Shown in pieces: positions 54,306 to 64,000 of a stretch of 64,000 nucleotides of DNA. The number at the start of each line of letters is the position of its first letter. Within the stretch, counting starts at the first letter, position 1. The DNA is from Oscillospiraceae bacterium (GTDB taxonomy: Bacteria; Bacillota; Clostridia; Oscillospirales; Acutalibacteraceae). A program made the position numbers and the translations under genes. The stretch lies in assembly GCA_029219165.1 (NCBI GenBank), contig JAQXSW010000028.1:1-64000 (forward strand), in the 5' to 3' direction. Under the pieces are notes generated by a model. That model was not told where the DNA came from. It saw nothing but the letters and a program-made list of their open reading frames with translations, and made no database searches.

Positions 54306-57300
54306 TTATTCGTCAAAACTTTCATCTTCTAAGAAGTCTGGTTCTTCGTCTGTATATCCGAAGTTCTCATCCTCTTCTTCAAAGATATCGTCTTCAATAA
54401 TCGGAGCCTCTTCAATTTCACCGTCTTCTGTAAGAGTTGTGAAACCTTCTGCACCTTCGGCATCATTTACCTGAGTAAATGTGTCGTTTTCTACAAAGTG
54501 GAAGCCAGCTTCCTCTGTATCAAAGTTTTGTTTAAGGTCTATTTCGTTTTCGTCCTTATCAAGAACCTTTACATCAAGACCAAGTGCCTGGAGTTCCTTA
54601 ATAAGAACCTTAAACGATTCAGGAACACCTGACTTTGGAACACTCTGTCCCTTAACAATTGCTTCATAAGTCTTAACACGACCAACAATATCGTCTGACT
54701 TGATAGTAAGAATTTCCTGAAGAGTATAAGCAGCACCATAAGCTTCAAGTGCCCATACTTCCATCTCACCGAAACGCTGACCACCAAACTGTGCTTTACC
54801 ACCGAGAGGTTGCTGTGTAACAAGTGAGTAAGGACCGGTTGAACGAGCATGAATCTTATCATCAACAAGGTGATGCAACTTGAGGTAATACATAACACCA
54901 ACAGTTACCGGGTTATCAAATGGCTTACCGGTACGTCCGTCAATAAGAGTTGTTTTACCATCTCTTGCCTTGTAGCACTCGTCAATGAATGCAAGCTCAG
55001 CTTCGTCATCTGTATTCTTCTTCAAATATTCAACGAGTTTAAGAAGGTCATAACCATTCTTTTCGTTCTTTGCCTCATATTCTTCAGTAAGAGCCTTAAT
55101 ATGTGGAGTCGTACGGAAATCATAAAGGAGCTTAGATTCAGTAAGGAAGTACTGAATGTCTTCCTCATGAGCACCGTCAAATACCGGTGTCATAAACTTG
55201 CAGCCCTTTGATCTTGCAGCCATACCAAGGTTTACTTCAAGAACCTGACCGATGTTCATACGTGAAGGAACACCGAGTGGGTTAAGTACGATATCAAGTG
55301 GAGTACCATCCGGAAGGAATGGCATATCTTCCTGTGGAAGGATACGGGAAACAACACCCTTGTTTCCGTGACGACCTGCCATCTTGTCTCCAACTTGAAT
55401 CTTTCTCTTCTGTGCAATGTAGCAGCGAACAACTTTGTTAACTCCAGGACTAAGCTCATCTGAGTTATCTCTTGTGAACACTTCAACATTTACAACAATA
55501 CCATATTCACCGTGTGGTACACGGAGAGAGGTATCTCTTACTTCACGTGCTTTTTCACCAAAGATAGCACGGAGGAGTCTTTCCTCTGCGGTAAGTTCTG
55601 TTTCTCCCTTTGGAGTAACCTTACCTACAAGGATGTCACCTGAATGAACCTCAGCACCAATACGGATAATACCGAATTCATCAAGATCAGCAAGAGCATC
55701 GTCACCAACATTTGGAATATCTCTTGTAATTTCTTCCGGTCCAAGCTTTGTGTCACGAGCTTCAAGTTCGTACTCTTCAATATGAATTGATGTATATACG
55801 TCATCACGTACAATTTTTTCATTAAGAAGAACAGCGTCCTCGTAGTTGTAACCTTCCCAAGTCATGAAACCAATGAGAGCGTTCTTACCAAGTGAGATTT
55901 CACCGTTTGCTGTTGCAGGACCGTCGGCAATAACTTGGTTCTCAGCTACCTTTTCACCAAGAGAAACAATTGGTCTCTGGTTTATGCATGTTCCCTGATT
56001 TGAACGCATAAACTTAATAAGCTCATAGGTGTCTATTTCACCGTTTTCTGCTTCAATTTCAATTGTTGTAGCATCAACATGTATAACCTTACCGGCACGT
56101 TTTGCAAGAACTACAACACCTGAGTCTGTAGCTGCTTTATATTCCATACCTGTTCCAACAAATGGAGCTACTGTCTTAAGAAGTGGTACTGCCTGACGCT
56201 GCATGTTTGAACCCATGAGTGCACGGTTTGCGTCATCGTTTTCAAGGAATGGAATCATTGATGTAGCAACAGAAACGAGCATTCTTGGAGAAACGTCCAT
56301 GAAGTCCGGAACCATTCTGTCAACTTCTGCAAATTCGTCTCTGTAACGGATTGTTACCTTTTCCTTAGCAAATCTGCCGGTTTCATCAAGCGGCTCGTTT
56401 GCCTGAGCAACTCTGTAGTTGTCTTCAACGTCAGCTGTCATATAAACAACTTCATCAAGAACAATACCGGTCTCTTTATCTACCTTTCTAAATGGAGCTT
56501 CAATGAAGCCATACTCATTGATACGAGCAAATGTAGCAAGGTAAGAGATAAGTCCAATGTTTGGTCCTTCAGGAGTTTCAATTGGACACATGCGTCCGTA
56601 GTGTGAATAATGAACGTCACGAACTTCGAATCCGGCACGGTCTCTTGAAAGACCACCAGGACCAAGAGCTGAAAGACGTCTCTTATGTGTAAGTTCAGCA
56701 AGAGGATTTGTCTGATCCATGAACTGTGAAAGTGGAGATGAACCAAAGAACTCTCTGATTGCTGCAACTACAGGTCTAATATTAATGAGTGCCTGTGGTG
56801 TTGCCTTCTCCGGCTCTTGAGCCTGTAAAGACATACGCTCACGGACAACTCTTTCCATACGAGTGAAACCAATTCTGAACTGGTTCTGCAAGAGTTCGCC
56901 GACGGAACGGATACGACGGTTTCCAAGATGGTCAATATCATCAATTGTACCAATGTTATTTGCAAGACAGTTCAAATAGTTTACTGATGCAAAAATGTCA
57001 TCTATTATAATATGTTTAGGAATAAGGTCATCACAACGCTCACGCATTCTTTGAAGCATGTCATCCTTATTGTCAATTCCTTCTTCAAGAATTTCCATTA
57101 GAATACAGTGACGAACCTTTTCATTAATGGCAATTTCAATAAGTTCTTCTTGTGTAATTCCAAGGTCAGATACAAATGGAAGAGAATCAACCATTCCGTT
57201 TGACACAACCTTAACTTCTCTTCCCTCTACGTCAAGGAAAGCCTGCATTACACCAGCCTGCTCAATTTCATAAGCTTTTTCCTTTGTTACTATTTCACCG

Positions 57301-58220
57301 GCTTCGGCAAGTACTTCACCTGTAGCTTCTGAAATTATTGGCTGTGAAAGCTTATTACCAACAAGTCTCTGGCTAATAGCAAGTTTCTTGTTGTACTTAT
57401 AACGACCTACTCTTGAAAGATCATATCTGTGTGCATCAAAGAAGAGTCCGTCAAGATGAGCTTGAGCTGTTTCAAGTGTTGGTGGCTCGCCCGGACGAAG
57501 CTTTTTGTAAACTTCAAGAAGAGCCTCTTCTGCATTCTTTGTAGAATCTTTTTCAAGTGTAGCTATAATTCTTTCATCTGCACCGAAGAAATCAAGAATA
57601 TCCTGATTAGATGAAAGACCGAGCGCACGAATAAATGTGGTAATATAAATCTTTCTATTCTTGTCAATACGAACATAGAAAATGTCGTTTTGATCTGTCT
57701 CATATTCAAGCCATGCACCACGGTTAGGAATTACTGTTGATGTATAAAGTTCCTTACCCTTTTGGTCATGAGTCATACCAAAGTATACGCCAGGTGAACG
57801 TACAAGTTGAGAAACAATAGCACGCTCAGCACCATTGATTACAAACGTTCCGCTCTCTGTCATAAGAGGGAAGTCACCCATGTATACGTCTGATTCCTTT
57901 ACTTCTCCTGTTTCCTTGTTATAAAGGCGAGCCTTAACTCTTAAAGGAGCAGCATAAGTTGCATCTCTTTCCTTACACTCTCTTACTGTGTACTTTGGCT
58001 TTTCATCCATAGTGTAATCTACGAATTCAAGCACAAGATTACCGGTATAGTCTGTAATTTCTGAGATATCTCTGAAAACTTCTTTCAAGCCGACATCGAG
58101 GAACCACTTGTATGAGTTCTTCTGAATTTCAATGAGGTTTGGCATTTCCATAACTTCATTAATTTTTGCGAAGTTCATACGGGTAGTTGTACCGAGTTGG
58201 GTCGGTTTAACTTTTACCAT
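54306..58220 (-). CDS. rpoB: RNA polymerase beta subunit
   Basis: A 1304-residue beta subunit. The rifampicin region reads [20 protein letters not shown] with no obvious resistance change, and [15 protein letters not shown] is conserved. A very acidic C-terminal tail ([20 protein letters not shown]) extends beyond the core, as in several Clostridia. It has its own promoter: ribosomal protein genes rplJ-rplL are not upstream, the divergent ndk gene is. Confidence 0.99.
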   Translation of the reverse strand: MVKVKPTQLGTTTRMNFAKINEVMEMPNLIEIQKNSYKWFLDVGLKEVFRDISEITDYTGNLVLEFVDYTMDEKPKYTVRECKERDATYAAPLRVKARLYNKETGEVKESDVYMGDFPLMTESGTFVINGAERAIVSQLVRSPGVYFGMTHDQKGKELYTSTVIPNRGAWLEYETDQNDIFYVRIDKNRKIYITTFIRALGLSSNQDILDFFGADERIIATLEKDSTKNAEEALLEVYKKLRPGEPPTLETAQAHLDGLFFDAHRYDLSRVGRYKYNKKLAISQRLVGNKLSQPIISEATGEVLAEAGEIVTKEKAYEIEQAGVMQAFLDVEGREVKVVSNGMVDSLPFVSDLGITQEELIEIAINEKVRHCILMEILEEGIDNKDDMLQRMRERCDDLIPKHIIIDDIFASVNYLNCLANNIGTIDDIDHLGNRRIRSVGELLQNQFRIGFTRMERVVRERMSLQAQEPEKATPQALINIRPVVAAIREFFGSSPLSQFMDQTNPLAELTHKRRLSALGPGGLSRDRAGFEVRDVHYSHYGRMCPIETPEGPNIGLISYLATFARINEYGFIEAPFRKVDKETGIVLDEVVYMTADVEDNYRVAQANEPLDETGRFAKEKVTIRYRDEFAEVDRMVPDFMDVSPRMLVSVATSMIPFLENDDANRALMGSNMQRQAVPLLKTVAPFVGTGMEYKAATDSGVVVLAKRAGKVIHVDATTIEIEAENGEIDTYELIKFMRSNQGTCINQRPIVSLGEKVAENQVIADGPATANGEISLGKNALIGFMTWEGYNYEDAVLLNEKIVRDDVYTSIHIEEYELEARDTKLGPEEITRDIPNVGDDALADLDEFGIIRIGAEVHSGDILVGKVTPKGETELTAEERLLRAIFGEKAREVRDTSLRVPHGEYGIVVNVEVFTRDNSDELSPGVNKVVRCYIAQKRKIQVGDKMAGRHGNKGVVSRILPQEDMPFLPDGTPLDIVLNPLGVPSRMNIGQVLEVNLGMAARSKGCKFMTPVFDGAHEEDIQYFLTESKLLYDFRTTPHIKALTEEYEAKNEKNGYDLLKLVEYLKKNTDDEAELAFIDECYKARDGKTTLIDGRTGKPFDNPVTVGVMYYLKLHHLVDDKIHARSTGPYSLVTQQPLGGKAQFGGQRFGEMEVWALEAYGAAYTLQEILTIKSDDIVGRVKTYEAIVKGQSVPKSGVPESFKVLIKELQALGLDVKVLDKDENEIDLKQNFDTEEAGFHFVENDTFTQVNDAEGAEGFTTLTEDGEIEEAPIIEDDIFEEEDENFGYTDEEPDFLEDESFDE

Positions 58221-58341
58221 AGACTTTAATCACTCCGTTCATTTTGTCTAAAAAATTGCCATTTTCCTTATGTTTATAGGAAATTCTGCCACAGTGGAAA
58301 CCCCCTAATGGATAGGGAAATCCATTATAATGCAGTATAGT
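58221..58341 (-). promoter_or_regulatory. rpoB leader region
   Basis: About 115 bases between the predicted transcription start and the rpoB ATG. It contains small inverted repeats (ATGGAT...ATCCAT and TTTCC...GGAAA) but no intrinsic terminator. GGAGTGA precedes the ATG by 11 bases. A regulatory role is possible but not shown. Confidence 0.35.
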
Positions 58342-58370
58342 ATTATATAGATAATACCCACCCTCGTCAA
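58342..58370 (-). promoter_or_regulatory. Predicted promoter of rpoBC
   Basis: On the minus strand TTGACG and TATAAT are 17 bp apart (complements at 58365-58370 and 58342-58347), a near-consensus strong promoter. Upstream, GTGTAC (58393-58398) and GTACAC (58413-58418) form a small dyad of unknown meaning between the two divergent promoters. Confidence 0.75.
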
Positions 58371-58464
58371 GCAGTTTAAAGAAAAAAGTCAGGTGTACTG
58401 CGAAAATAAGTTGTACACTCACCCGTGCGTTTCTTTTGACATAATTTCTGCTGAAAATTAACAC

Positions 58465-58493
58465 TTGATACACTCCCCTATATTTGATAAAAT
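58465..58493 (+). promoter_or_regulatory. Predicted promoter of ndk
   Basis: TTGATA (58465-58470) and TAAAAT (58488-58493) are 17 bp apart; the ribosome binding site AAGGAG follows about 25 bp later. Confidence 0.65.
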
Positions 58494-58530
58494 TAACACG
58501 AAATTTTTTAAGACAAAGGAGTTTATTCAC

Positions 58531-58938
58531 ATGGAAAGAACTTACATAATGTTAAAGCCTGACTGCGTACAGCGTGGCCTTATGGGCGAAGTAATTGCAA
58601 GAATTGAAAAGAAGGGCTTCAAAATTACAAACATGAAAATGATGCAACTTGACGAAGCAATCTTAAGAGAACACTATGCTCATATTGCTGACAAACCTTT
58701 CTTCCCTGGAATCCTTGAATATATGACTTCAGGTCCTGTAGTTGCTATGATTGTTGAAGGCGAAAATGCTGTTCTTGGAATGAGAACACTCATGGGTGCT
58801 ACAAAATATGAAGAAGCTCTTGCAGGTACAATCCGCGGAGACTATGCTACAAGCACAGGTTCAAACATCATCCACGGTTCTGACTCAGTTGAGAACGGCG
58901 AAATTGAAATTAAGCGCTTCTTTGGTGCAGACGCTTAA
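58531..58938 (+). CDS. ndk: Nucleoside-diphosphate kinase
   Basis: A 135-residue enzyme balancing nucleoside triphosphate pools. The phospho-accepting His is in NIIHGSDSVE near the C-terminus, and TYIMLKPDCVQRGL starts the fold. The ATG at 58531 has AAGGAG nine bases upstream; a longer frame beginning at 58465 lies over the promoter and is rejected. It is a single-gene unit with its own promoter and terminator. Confidence 0.97.
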   Translation: MERTYIMLKPDCVQRGLMGEVIARIEKKGFKITNMKMMQLDEAILREHYAHIADKPFFPGILEYMTSGPVVAMIVEGENAVLGMRTLMGATKYEEALAGTIRGDYATSTGSNIIHGSDSVENGEIEIKRFFGADA

Positions 58939-58962
58939 ACATTTTTGATTTTACAAAAAAGA

Positions 58963-58994
58963 AAAGGCTAATGGAGAAATCCATTAGCCTTTAT
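58963..58994. terminator. Bidirectional terminator between ndk and the YdbT gene
   Basis: AAAGGCTAATGGA (58963-58975) and TCCATTAGCCTTT (58980-58992) pair around GAAA; T- and A-rich tails lie on both sides. Confidence 0.9.
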
Positions 58995-58997
58995 TTT

Positions 58998-60500
58998 TTA
59001 GTGTCCAACGTAAAACGGTGAACTCTTGACTGTGTTTTCAAAGAGCGCGTCAAATCTTGCGTTCTCAAAATATCCGATAGGATGAACATTGAGTAGCTTT
59101 GATCCAAGAATAGTGAGATTGGCATGTGCCACACCAAAATGTCTTGAGATTGGATTAATTTTTACATCAATGTTCTGAATTTTTGCATTTGGGACAATAA
59201 GACTCTTCTTATGGAATATACCATAAGTTACTACAACTTTGTCTTGAAGAACAGCTAAAGCTTTTGTCTTATATGCCAACAAACCTGAGAGAAGGCTTAA
59301 GAATATCAAAATAAATCCAAGCCACCAGAATGGTACATCAAGTACCGCTAACACTACCATTGCAATAATGAAGAATAAACTCCATAGAACCGCCGGAATC
59401 ATAGCCGGAATAAAAGCTTTCTTTGGAGAGGCTTCTCCATATCCTGAAACTTGAAGTTCAGGCTTTAATTCTCTGATAATTTCCTGCATTTCATTGTACT
59501 TTACACAAAGACAGCAGATTGGGGTTTCATTCTTTTCTACATCGCCCATACCTACGTTTATAAACTCAGCATAGTAATAGCCAAACAAACGAGCAAAAAG
59601 TGGTTGATGAACAACAATTGCGTTGGTCTTTGAAAGAGGAAGACTGTACTGCTTCTTTGTTATTAAACCGTAGGAAATAATTGCGCTATCATCCAGTTTT
59701 TCAATCTTAAAGTCATAATAACTTATAAGTGGTTTAATTTGAGTCCAAATAAGCGGAACTACTATGAATACAATACCAAGAACTGTTCCAAAAACATTTC
59801 CGTTGTTTTCATCGAATAAAAGAACAATACCACCTATTGCTGTAAGAGCTGTAATAATTACAACCATTATTGAAATACAAAGAAGGAAGTGCCTTATAGT
59901 CTGTGAAACGGTAAACTCATAGATGAGTCTTTTATTCTCCTCCGGCTTTTCATCTTCTTTTTGGTTTTCAATCGGAGCTCCCTTGCGAGTAAGAATTTCC
60001 TTAATTTTAAATGCTGTTTCCTTGTCAAAAACAAGGTTAAAATCCGTGCTATCTGCTGTTACGGATGAATCTATATCAGCCTGCAACTTATACGTGCCGA
60101 AGATTTTTTCGGGTATTCCCTGCTGAAAATTAACAGTTGAAATACTTGAAAGTCTAACAGATGTTACTTTTTTTCTAATTAGATAGTTATTATTTACAAC
60201 AAGGTTTTCGCCATCTATTTTTATGTATGTTTTTCTCCAGCGAAGAAAACTAAGTATAAATACAATTGCTGCAATTACTAAAAGCACACCTATTAAAATA
60301 AGTGCAGCAATAATTCCCTCCTTGGAAACATCTTCGGAGGCAAGTTCTCCAATTATTTCTGAACTGTTTACCAAAATAACAAACAAAAGTGTAAGACCTA
60401 CTTTAAGTGAATCGACAATGGCCTTACTAAAATGATTTCTAATGCCGTCACCACGAAGCTGTTCTTCAACGGAGAGTGCATTTGTTTCTTTCTTATCCAT
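58998..60500 (-). CDS. Bacterial PH-domain membrane protein, YdbT-like
   Basis: A 500-residue protein with several transmembrane segments and three bacterial PH (bPH2) domains, each marked by a YGLITKKQYSLPLSK- or YGIFHKKSLIVPNAKIQN-type strand pattern. In Bacillus the YdbS/YdbT pair influences resistance to certain bacteriocins; its biochemical role is unknown. GGAGGG precedes the ATG, which overlaps the stop of the YdbS-like gene (TAATG), so the two are coupled. Confidence 0.88.
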   Translation of the reverse strand: MDKKETNALSVEEQLRGDGIRNHFSKAIVDSLKVGLTLLFVILVNSSEIIGELASEDVSKEGIIAALILIGVLLVIAAIVFILSFLRWRKTYIKIDGENLVVNNNYLIRKKVTSVRLSSISTVNFQQGIPEKIFGTYKLQADIDSSVTADSTDFNLVFDKETAFKIKEILTRKGAPIENQKEDEKPEENKRLIYEFTVSQTIRHFLLCISIMVVIITALTAIGGIVLLFDENNGNVFGTVLGIVFIVVPLIWTQIKPLISYYDFKIEKLDDSAIISYGLITKKQYSLPLSKTNAIVVHQPLFARLFGYYYAEFINVGMGDVEKNETPICCLCVKYNEMQEIIRELKPELQVSGYGEASPKKAFIPAMIPAVLWSLFFIIAMVVLAVLDVPFWWLGFILIFLSLLSGLLAYKTKALAVLQDKVVVTYGIFHKKSLIVPNAKIQNIDVKINPISRHFGVAHANLTILGSKLLNVHPIGYFENARFDALFENTVKSSPFYVGH

Positions 60501-61009
60501 TATTCACCCTCCGAAACCATTTCCTTTTCAGCCTTAACAATTGTGTTAATACGAGTCTTGAGTTTTTCAGCAATTTCCTCTGCAACTGAGTCTTCAAGGA
60601 AGGCAATACGAACCTGACCTCCGGCTGTTGTAATATCTACATTACTCATACCGAAAATCCTGTCTATTGGTCCTCTGTTAATTGCAATTTGATGAATTCT
60701 TTCAATAGGTGCAATACTCTTCGTAATGAAGAAAAGGCCTTCAACAACTATGAGCATGTCATCATCTACGTAATATCTATATCTCTTATAACGAATGGCG
60801 GGTGCCACTACAACATAAATTACAAGAAGTACAAGCACCACCGCTAATATTCCTACAGCAAGGCCGGTAGACATTACTTCCGCTGCAAGCCATAAAATAA
60901 GCACCACGGCTAAAACAACAATAAATACAAGAAGATTCAAAAATATTGCCGTCAATCTCATTACGCTTTCAGCCTTTTTATCCACCCTTTTATACTCAAC
61001 ATTTTCCAT
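60500..61009 (-). CDS. Bacterial PH-domain membrane protein, YdbS-like
   Basis: A 169-residue protein with two adjacent N-terminal transmembrane segments (about residues 20-65) and one bPH2 domain (YYVDDDMLIVVEGLFF, IERIHQIAINRGPIDRIFG written in two parts). ATG at 61009 has AAGGGGA six bases upstream; an ATG six codons earlier is less well placed. It is the usual partner of the following YdbT-like protein. Confidence 0.87.
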   Translation of the reverse strand: MENVEYKRVDKKAESVMRLTAIFLNLLVFIVVLAVVLILWLAAEVMSTGLAVGILAVVLVLLVIYVVVAPAIRYKRYRYYVDDDMLIVVEGLFFITKSIAPIERIHQIAINRGPIDRIFGMSNVDITTAGGQVRIAFLEDSVAEEIAEKLKTRINTIVKAEKEMVSEGE

Positions 61010-61098
61010 AACAATTCCCCTTTTCATAACATGAAAATTATGTCAAAAAAATTATATCACAACATGCGAATAACGATTATTACAATATAATTAAAATT

Positions 61099-61392
61099 GG
61101 GGACGGTTCTCCGTTGTCGGGGACGGTTCTTCGTTGTCGGGGACGGTTCTCCGTTGTCGGGGACGGTTCTCCATTGTTGGGGACGGTTCTCCATTGTTGG
61201 GGACGGTTCTTCGTTGTCGGGGACGGTTCTTCGTTGTCGGGGACGGTTCTTCGTTGTCGGGGACGGTTCTTCGTTGTCGGGGACGGTTCTTCGTTGTCGG
61301 GGACGGTTCTCCGTTGTCGGGGACGGTTCTCCGTTGTTGGGGACGGTTCTCCGTTGTTGGGGACGGTTCTTCGTTGTTGGAGACGGGTCTCC
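61099..61392. repeat. 20-bp repeat array F (15 copies)
   Basis: Fifteen GGGGACGG-oriented copies run at an exact 20-bp period, the last degenerate. Linkers are mostly GTTGTCG or GTTGTTG, and several cores carry TTCTTCG instead of TTCTCCG. The array sits upstream of the YdbS-like gene and pairs with array G as an inverted repeat. Long open frames in this array are repeat artefacts. Confidence 0.95.
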
Positions 61393-61513
61393 ATTTAACC
61401 AGGTATTTTACATATTTCTTATATTTCGTTGCTTCATATATTGAATATAAAAAAATTTACTCCATACAAGAAAAAACGGATAACAATGGAATATATACAC
61501 AGATAAAATGAAA

Positions 61514-61544
61514 AGCTTCAGGTTACAACACATTAACCTGAAGC
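61514..61544 (-). terminator. Probable terminator of der, downstream of array G
   Basis: AGCTTCAGGTTA (61514-61525) and TAACCTGAAGCT (61533-61544) form a 12-bp stem; TTTTCATTTT follows on the minus strand. Nothing else recognisable lies in 61393-61566. Confidence 0.75.
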
Positions 61545-61566
61545 TCATATATTTTAAATAACATTT

Positions 61567-61779
61567 GAGAACCGTCCCCGGTTGCCGAGAACCGTCCCCG
61601 GTTGCGGAGAACCGTCCCCAATTGTAGAGAACCGTCCCCGGTTGCAGAGAACCGTCCCCAATTGCAGAGAACCGTCCCCGATTGCGGAGAACCGTCCCCG
61701 GTTGCGGAGAACCGTCCCCGGTTGCGGAGAACCGTCCCCGGTTGCGGAGAACCGTCCCCGATTGCGGAGAACCGTCCCC
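61567..61779. repeat. 20-bp repeat array G (11 inverted-orientation copies)
   Basis: Eleven GAGAACCGTCCCC copies run at 20-bp steps with GGTTGCG, AATTGTA or GATTGCG linkers. The array ends 14 bp from the der stop codon and lies between that stop and the terminator hairpin, so it is transcribed as the der 3' untranslated region. Confidence 0.95.
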
Positions 61780-61793
61780 AGTTAAACCAAAAT

Positions 61794-63131
61794 TTATTTG
61801 CGTTTGCCCTTTTTCTCTTCACGTTCGCGGATAACGAAACGTGTTGGAGTGCCTTCAAGACCGAAAACTTCACGGATTTGGTTATCAATGTAACGTTGAT
61901 AACTATAGTGAAAAAGATCTTTGTTGTTTACAAAACAAACAAATGTTGGAGGTCTTGTTGACGCCTGCGTCATATAATAGATCTTAAGGCGTTTGCCTTT
62001 ATCTGTTGGTGGCTGAACTCTGGCGGTGGCGTTAGCCAAAACGTCGTTGAGCTTGCCGGTTGAAATACGCATTGCATTTTGATCGTCAACAAACTTAATA
62101 AGCTCAAAGAGCTGCGGAAGACGCTGTCCGGTTTTAGCAGAGATAAAGATTATAGGTGCATATGACATGAATGAGAAGTCATTCATGAGTTTTTTACGCT
62201 CCTTTTGCATTGTTTCTCCGTCTTTTTCTACAGCGTCCCATTTGTTGACTGCAATAATGCAAGCCTTGCCCAAATCATGGGCAATACCGGCAACTTTAGA
62301 GTCTTGCTCTGTGAAGCCTTCAGTGGCGTCAATCATAATTACGCACACGTTTGCTCGTTCAACGGCCATACGAGCACGAATTACACTGTATTTTTCAATA
62401 GCATCATCTATCTTAGACTTACGACGTATTCCAGCCGTGTCTATAAAGACAAACTTGCCATGTTCATTTTCAACAATTGTGTCCGTTGCGTCTCTGGTGG
62501 TACCGGCTATGTTTGAAACAATTGCACGGTTTTCACCACAGATTGCATTTACCAAAGATGACTTGCCCACATTTGGCTTACCAATAATGGCAACCTTAAT
62601 TGAGTCATCTTCATAATCTTCCCTTGCCTCCTTTGGAAGGAAAGCAATAACCGCATCCAAAAGGTCGCCGGTACCACGACCATGAGATGCAGACACCGCA
62701 ATTGGATCTCCAATTCCAAGATTGTAGAATTCATAGAAATCGGCTGGAAGTTCACCCGTCGTGTCACACTTGTTTACGCAAAGCACTACAGGTTTGCCAC
62801 TCTTTTGAAGCATTGTGGCAACCTCATGGTCCGTTGCTACAACCCCGGTTCTAATATCTGTTACAAGTATTATTACATCTGCACTGTCTATTGCAAGCTG
62901 AGCCTGACGCCTCATCTGTGACAGAATGATGTCGTCTGAATATGGCTCAATACCGCCTGTGTCAACTAAAAGCATATTGTAGTTGAGCCACTCGCAGTCG
63001 CCGTAGATTCTATCACGAGTAACACCAGGTGTATCATCTACAATTGAAAGTCTCTGTCCTACAAGCTTGTTGAAAAGGGTTGATTTACCAACATTAGGAC
63101 GACCAACAATTGCCACTACCGGTCTTGGCAT
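61794..63131 (-). CDS. der: GTPase Der (EngA), 50S ribosome assembly
   Basis: A 445-residue protein with two GTPase domains in tandem: GRPNVGKSTLFNKLVG with NKCD, and GKPNVGKSSLVNAICG with NKWD, followed by a C-terminal KH-like domain. It is essential for 50S assembly. GGAGGTGGGAGC precedes the ATG, and the start overlaps the DUF512 gene by 16 bases. Its 3' end continues into repeat array G. Confidence 0.97.
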   Translation of the reverse strand: MPRPVVAIVGRPNVGKSTLFNKLVGQRLSIVDDTPGVTRDRIYGDCEWLNYNMLLVDTGGIEPYSDDIILSQMRRQAQLAIDSADVIILVTDIRTGVVATDHEVATMLQKSGKPVVLCVNKCDTTGELPADFYEFYNLGIGDPIAVSASHGRGTGDLLDAVIAFLPKEAREDYEDDSIKVAIIGKPNVGKSSLVNAICGENRAIVSNIAGTTRDATDTIVENEHGKFVFIDTAGIRRKSKIDDAIEKYSVIRARMAVERANVCVIMIDATEGFTEQDSKVAGIAHDLGKACIIAVNKWDAVEKDGETMQKERKKLMNDFSFMSYAPIIFISAKTGQRLPQLFELIKFVDDQNAMRISTGKLNDVLANATARVQPPTDKGKRLKIYYMTQASTRPPTFVCFVNNKDLFHYSYQRYIDNQIREVFGLEGTPTRFVIREREEKKGKRK

Positions 63132-64000
63132 GCTCCCACCTCCAAAAGTGTTTTTACAAGTTCATATCCGTCGTTCTTCGTAACAACGACCGGATAACCA
63201 AGTTCGTCTGAAATTTCTCCAGTTGTCATATCGTCAAGAAGAACATCATCCCCGGAATTGTCCATAGGATATGTGGTTCTTATCATTGACTCTGAAATTA
63301 GAAGAGCCTGTGCCTTTGGCTGCTTCTTACTTTCGGCAAGTAAATCCTGCCCGGTAATAAGGCCGGTAACAGTTATGTTACTGCCGAAAAAGTTATTAAC
63401 TACGGGGAAAACGTTAATTTCAAGTCTATTTGAAAGAGCCTCAAGAGCACTTTTTTCGGCTCCGTCCACCCCATTGTAAAGCATTTCCACTTTACATGCA
63501 AGTCTTTTTATCAGAGGAAATACGGCAACACCCGTAGCTACATTGACCACGTGAATTCCCTCTCCTCTTTTCACTCTGTATTCAGAAATACTACCATCTT
63601 CCAAGATATCCTCTAATGCAGCGTTCACTTCAGCCTCCAACAAAGTGCAAATTCCAACACCGTTGTCAAGCTGATCATAGCCCTCATAGAAGTCCTCAGG
63701 AGGGAGAGTAAGTCCTGCTGAAATATAAAACTCATCTGCCGGGTAACAAATTCTGGAACCATATTTTTTCTTAAATTCATTACCGTAATGCTCAATAGTT
63801 TTAACAGTCTCTGCCGCCTCTTCCTTTGTATACATACGAAGATCATAAAGGCCTTCCCTAAACTTTGTAATTCCCACCGGAACACAAGCAATACTTTGAA
63901 CAGAAGGGCTGAGCGATGCAAGCTCTGTCAAAGAATATTCAAGTTCTTTTCCATCATTTATTCCCGGACACAAAACAAGCTGCGTATTAAGTTTTATACC
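63116..64000 (-). CDS. DUF512 family protein, C-terminal part (cut by window edge)
   Basis: The open frame continues past the window end, so only the C-terminal about 295 residues are seen. VLCPGINDGKELEYSL and GLYDLRMYTKEEA are typical of DUF512 proteins, which have an N-terminal PDZ and a radical-SAM-like domain before this part. CTLLEAEVNAAL and LLDDMT are also family-like. Function is not established. Its position just upstream of der, overlapping its start, is common in Clostridia. An apparent TTG start at 63973 is only the first start-like codon in the visible part. Confidence 0.88.
   Translation of the reverse strand, partial: GIKLNTQLVLCPGINDGKELEYSLTELASLSPSVQSIACVPVGITKFREGLYDLRMYTKEEAAETVKTIEHYGNEFKKKYGSRICYPADEFYISAGLTLPPEDFYEGYDQLDNGVGICTLLEAEVNAALEDILEDGSISEYRVKRGEGIHVVNVATGVAVFPLIKRLACKVEMLYNGVDGAEKSALEALSNRLEINVFPVVNNFFGSNITVTGLITGQDLLAESKKQPKAQALLISESMIRTTYPMDNSGDDVLLDDMTTGEISDELGYPVVVTKNDGYELVKTLLEVGACQDR

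Noticed and set aside
61097-61511. Open frames of about 100-125 residues across array F and its complement
   Set aside because: All frames stay open because the repeat lacks stops and 20 is not a multiple of 3; the peptides are translated repeats with no ribosome binding site. The same applies to frames over arrays C, D, E and G.

Overview
The window looks like a chromosomal segment of a low-to-moderate GC, endospore-forming member of the Clostridia. Evidence: sporulation genes (yqfD, a YabP/YqfC-family gene, ylbJ), a PolC-type replicative polymerase, the str operon order rpoB-rpoC-rpsL-rpsG-fusA-tuf, the Era/YbeY/PhoH/YqfD block, and strong AGGAGG-type ribosome binding sites. The gene content most resembles gut Oscillospirales/Ruminococcaceae-like lineages; this is a judgement from gene families, not from a search. 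No prophage, CRISPR array, insertion sequence or transposase gene was seen.

Layout. 0.1-3.4 kb: mutS2 and recO, divergent from overlapping promoters. 3.9-7.6 kb: leftward era-ybeY-phoH-yqfD. 7.6-11.4 kb: rightward YqfC-like gene, ylbJ, a Cys-rich mini-protein, a DUF1015 protein, a leftward tRNA-Arg, then three small unknown genes. 11.4-14.9 kb: a 1150-residue surface protein with a GDSL/SGNH hydrolase domain and long repeats. 15.2-22.4 kb: leftward dusB-polA-rimI-tsaD-rfbB and a degenerate metallo-beta-lactamase-fold gene. 22.6-29.5 kb: a YjjG-like phosphatase, then leftward metG-tatD-Hsp70-J protein. 29.9-34.3 kb: a family I.5-like lipase without signal peptide, a small membrane protein, and NUDIX, macro-domain and vWA genes with structured leaders. 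34.4-44.5 kb: the operon pyrH-frr-uppS-cdsA-dxr-rseP-ispG-polC, linking UMP kinase, ribosome recycling, lipid and isoprenoid synthesis and replication. 44.7-45.9 kb: a transglutaminase-like lipoprotein. 46.0-58.2 kb: str operon preceded by rpoBC. 58.5-64 kb: ndk, the YdbS/YdbT pair, der and a DUF512 gene cut by the window edge.

The most unusual feature is a repeat family of about 57 copies of a 13-bp core (GGGGACGGTTCTC or its complement) at a strict 20-bp period, in five loci. In every locus a block in one orientation is followed by a block in the other, with the G-runs outward, so each locus is an inverted-repeat composite. Several blocks lie between a stop codon and its terminator, notably for era and der, which both encode ribosome-assembly GTPases.

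Other notable points: PolC lacks the proofreading exonuclease normally inserted in its PHP domain, and the exonuclease-like domain of PolA has also lost its acidic motif. A J-domain protein carries HPE in place of HPD. The rpsL promoter is separated from its gene by a terminator-like hairpin. Most other genes are ordinary housekeeping genes of a Clostridial chromosome.
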